Position numbers and translations under genes: made by a program. From Bacteroidota bacterium (lineage in GTDB: Bacteria; Bacteroidota; Bacteroidia; Chitinophagales; Chitinophagaceae), in NCBI GenBank assembly GCA_023386395.1, contig JAEWJV010000499.1:1-6154 (forward strand): a stretch of DNA of 6,154 bases, in the 5' to 3' direction. Under the pieces are notes generated by a model. That model worked only from the letters and a program-made list of their open reading frames with translations. It made no database searches and had not been told where the DNA came from. The first letter of the stretch is position 1. Every line of letters starts with the position of its first letter. Shown one piece after another: positions 5,859 through 6,154 of the stretch.

Positions 5859-6154
5859 TTATAAAGCATGCCGCATTGCCTGTTGTATATCTTCAATAAT
5901 ATCCCTTGCATCTTCAATTCCAACAGACAACCTTAACAGGTTATCTTTTATGCCAATGGCATATCTTTCTTCTTTCGTAAGATACCTGTGCGATGTAACT
6001 GCAGGAGAACAGATTAAACTTTCCACGCCGCCAAGGCTTAAAGCAGGACTGATTAATGTAAGCTTCTGCTGAAATGCAGTTACGCCTTCAAAGCCTGTTT
6101 TTAATTCAAAAGACAACATGCCGCCAAAGCCATTCATTTGTTTTACCGCTATGT
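5859..6154 (-). CDS. Cys/Met metabolism PLP-dependent enzyme (cystathionine gamma-synthase / beta- or gamma-lyase family), C-terminal fragment
   Basis: Read on the minus strand, the frame is open from the window edge to a TAA at 5861-5859 and supplies about 97 C-terminal residues. The ATG at 6137 is internal, because the in-frame residues before it (IAVKQ) continue the family pattern. The fragment shows the C-terminal hallmarks of the Cys_Met_Meta_PP family: NGFGGMLSFEL, then SLGGVESLICSPAVTSH, then LLRLSVGIEDARDIIEDI. The arginine in LLRLSVG corresponds to the residue that binds the substrate carboxylate. The PLP lysine lies outside the window. Members catalyse cystathionine synthesis, cystathionine cleavage or methionine gamma-elimination, and this fragment cannot separate them. 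It converges on egtD with a 6-base spacer, so the two transcripts probably overlap at their 3' ends. Classical EgtE, the C-S lyase of ergothioneine synthesis, belongs to a different PLP (aminotransferase class V) family. Confidence 0.92.
   Translation of the reverse strand, partial: IAVKQMNGFGGMLSFELKTGFEGVTAFQQKLTLISPALSLGGVESLICSPAVTSHRYLTKEERYAIGIKDNLLRLSVGIEDARDIIEDIQQAMRHAL

Noticed and set aside
5761..6072. A 103-codon plus-strand frame spanning the end of egtD and the convergent PLP gene.
   Set aside because: It is out of frame with egtD and antisense to well-conserved PLP-enzyme motifs; no domain is visible.

Overview
The window looks like chromosomal DNA from a member of the Bacteroidota, plausibly near the Chitinophagaceae. 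This rests on moderate-to-low GC, A/T-rich regions before start codons with no clear Shine-Dalgarno sequences, frequent TAA stops, and the character of the proteins. It is an inference from composition and family resemblance, not a database match.

Layout. Positions 1-869 (+) hold the 3' part of a MacB/FtsX-type ABC transporter permease that begins before the window. A 209-base gap follows, with a perfect 16-bp inverted repeat (933-974) and an AGCT-rich leader made of small overlapping inverted repeats. Next is a two-gene ABC importer of the OpuC/ProVWX (quaternary ammonium) family: an ATPase (1079-2032) joined by a one-base TGATG overlap to a fused permease/substrate-binding protein (2032-3603). 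After 66 bases comes egtB (3670-4815), then a hairpin-bearing 71-base gap, then egtD (4887-5852). Only 6 bases separate egtD from the C-terminal end of a convergent Cys/Met-metabolism PLP enzyme (5859-6154, minus strand, running off the window). No stretch above 300 bases lacks a gene, and I see no tRNA, rRNA, CRISPR array or insertion sequence.

How the genes fit together. EgtD trimethylates histidine to hercynine. EgtB is the iron-dependent sulfoxide synthase that joins hercynine to a thiol donor. A PLP-dependent C-S lyase completes ergothioneine. Transporters of this permease/binding-protein fusion type were long called glycine betaine/choline/proline systems, but one branch, EgtUV, imports ergothioneine. 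A fused importer just upstream of egtBD on the same strand makes ergothioneine (or hercynine, itself a histidine betaine) a better substrate guess than an osmolyte. The ATPase supports this weakly: its C-terminal tail has room for only one degenerate CBS-like repeat instead of the tandem CBS pair of OpuCA-type osmoregulated ATPases.

The most unusual feature is in the fused permease. Its substrate-binding domain appears circularly permuted: the half normally at the C-terminus comes first after the membrane domain, and the half normally at the N-terminus comes last. Both halves are well conserved and in one uninterrupted frame.
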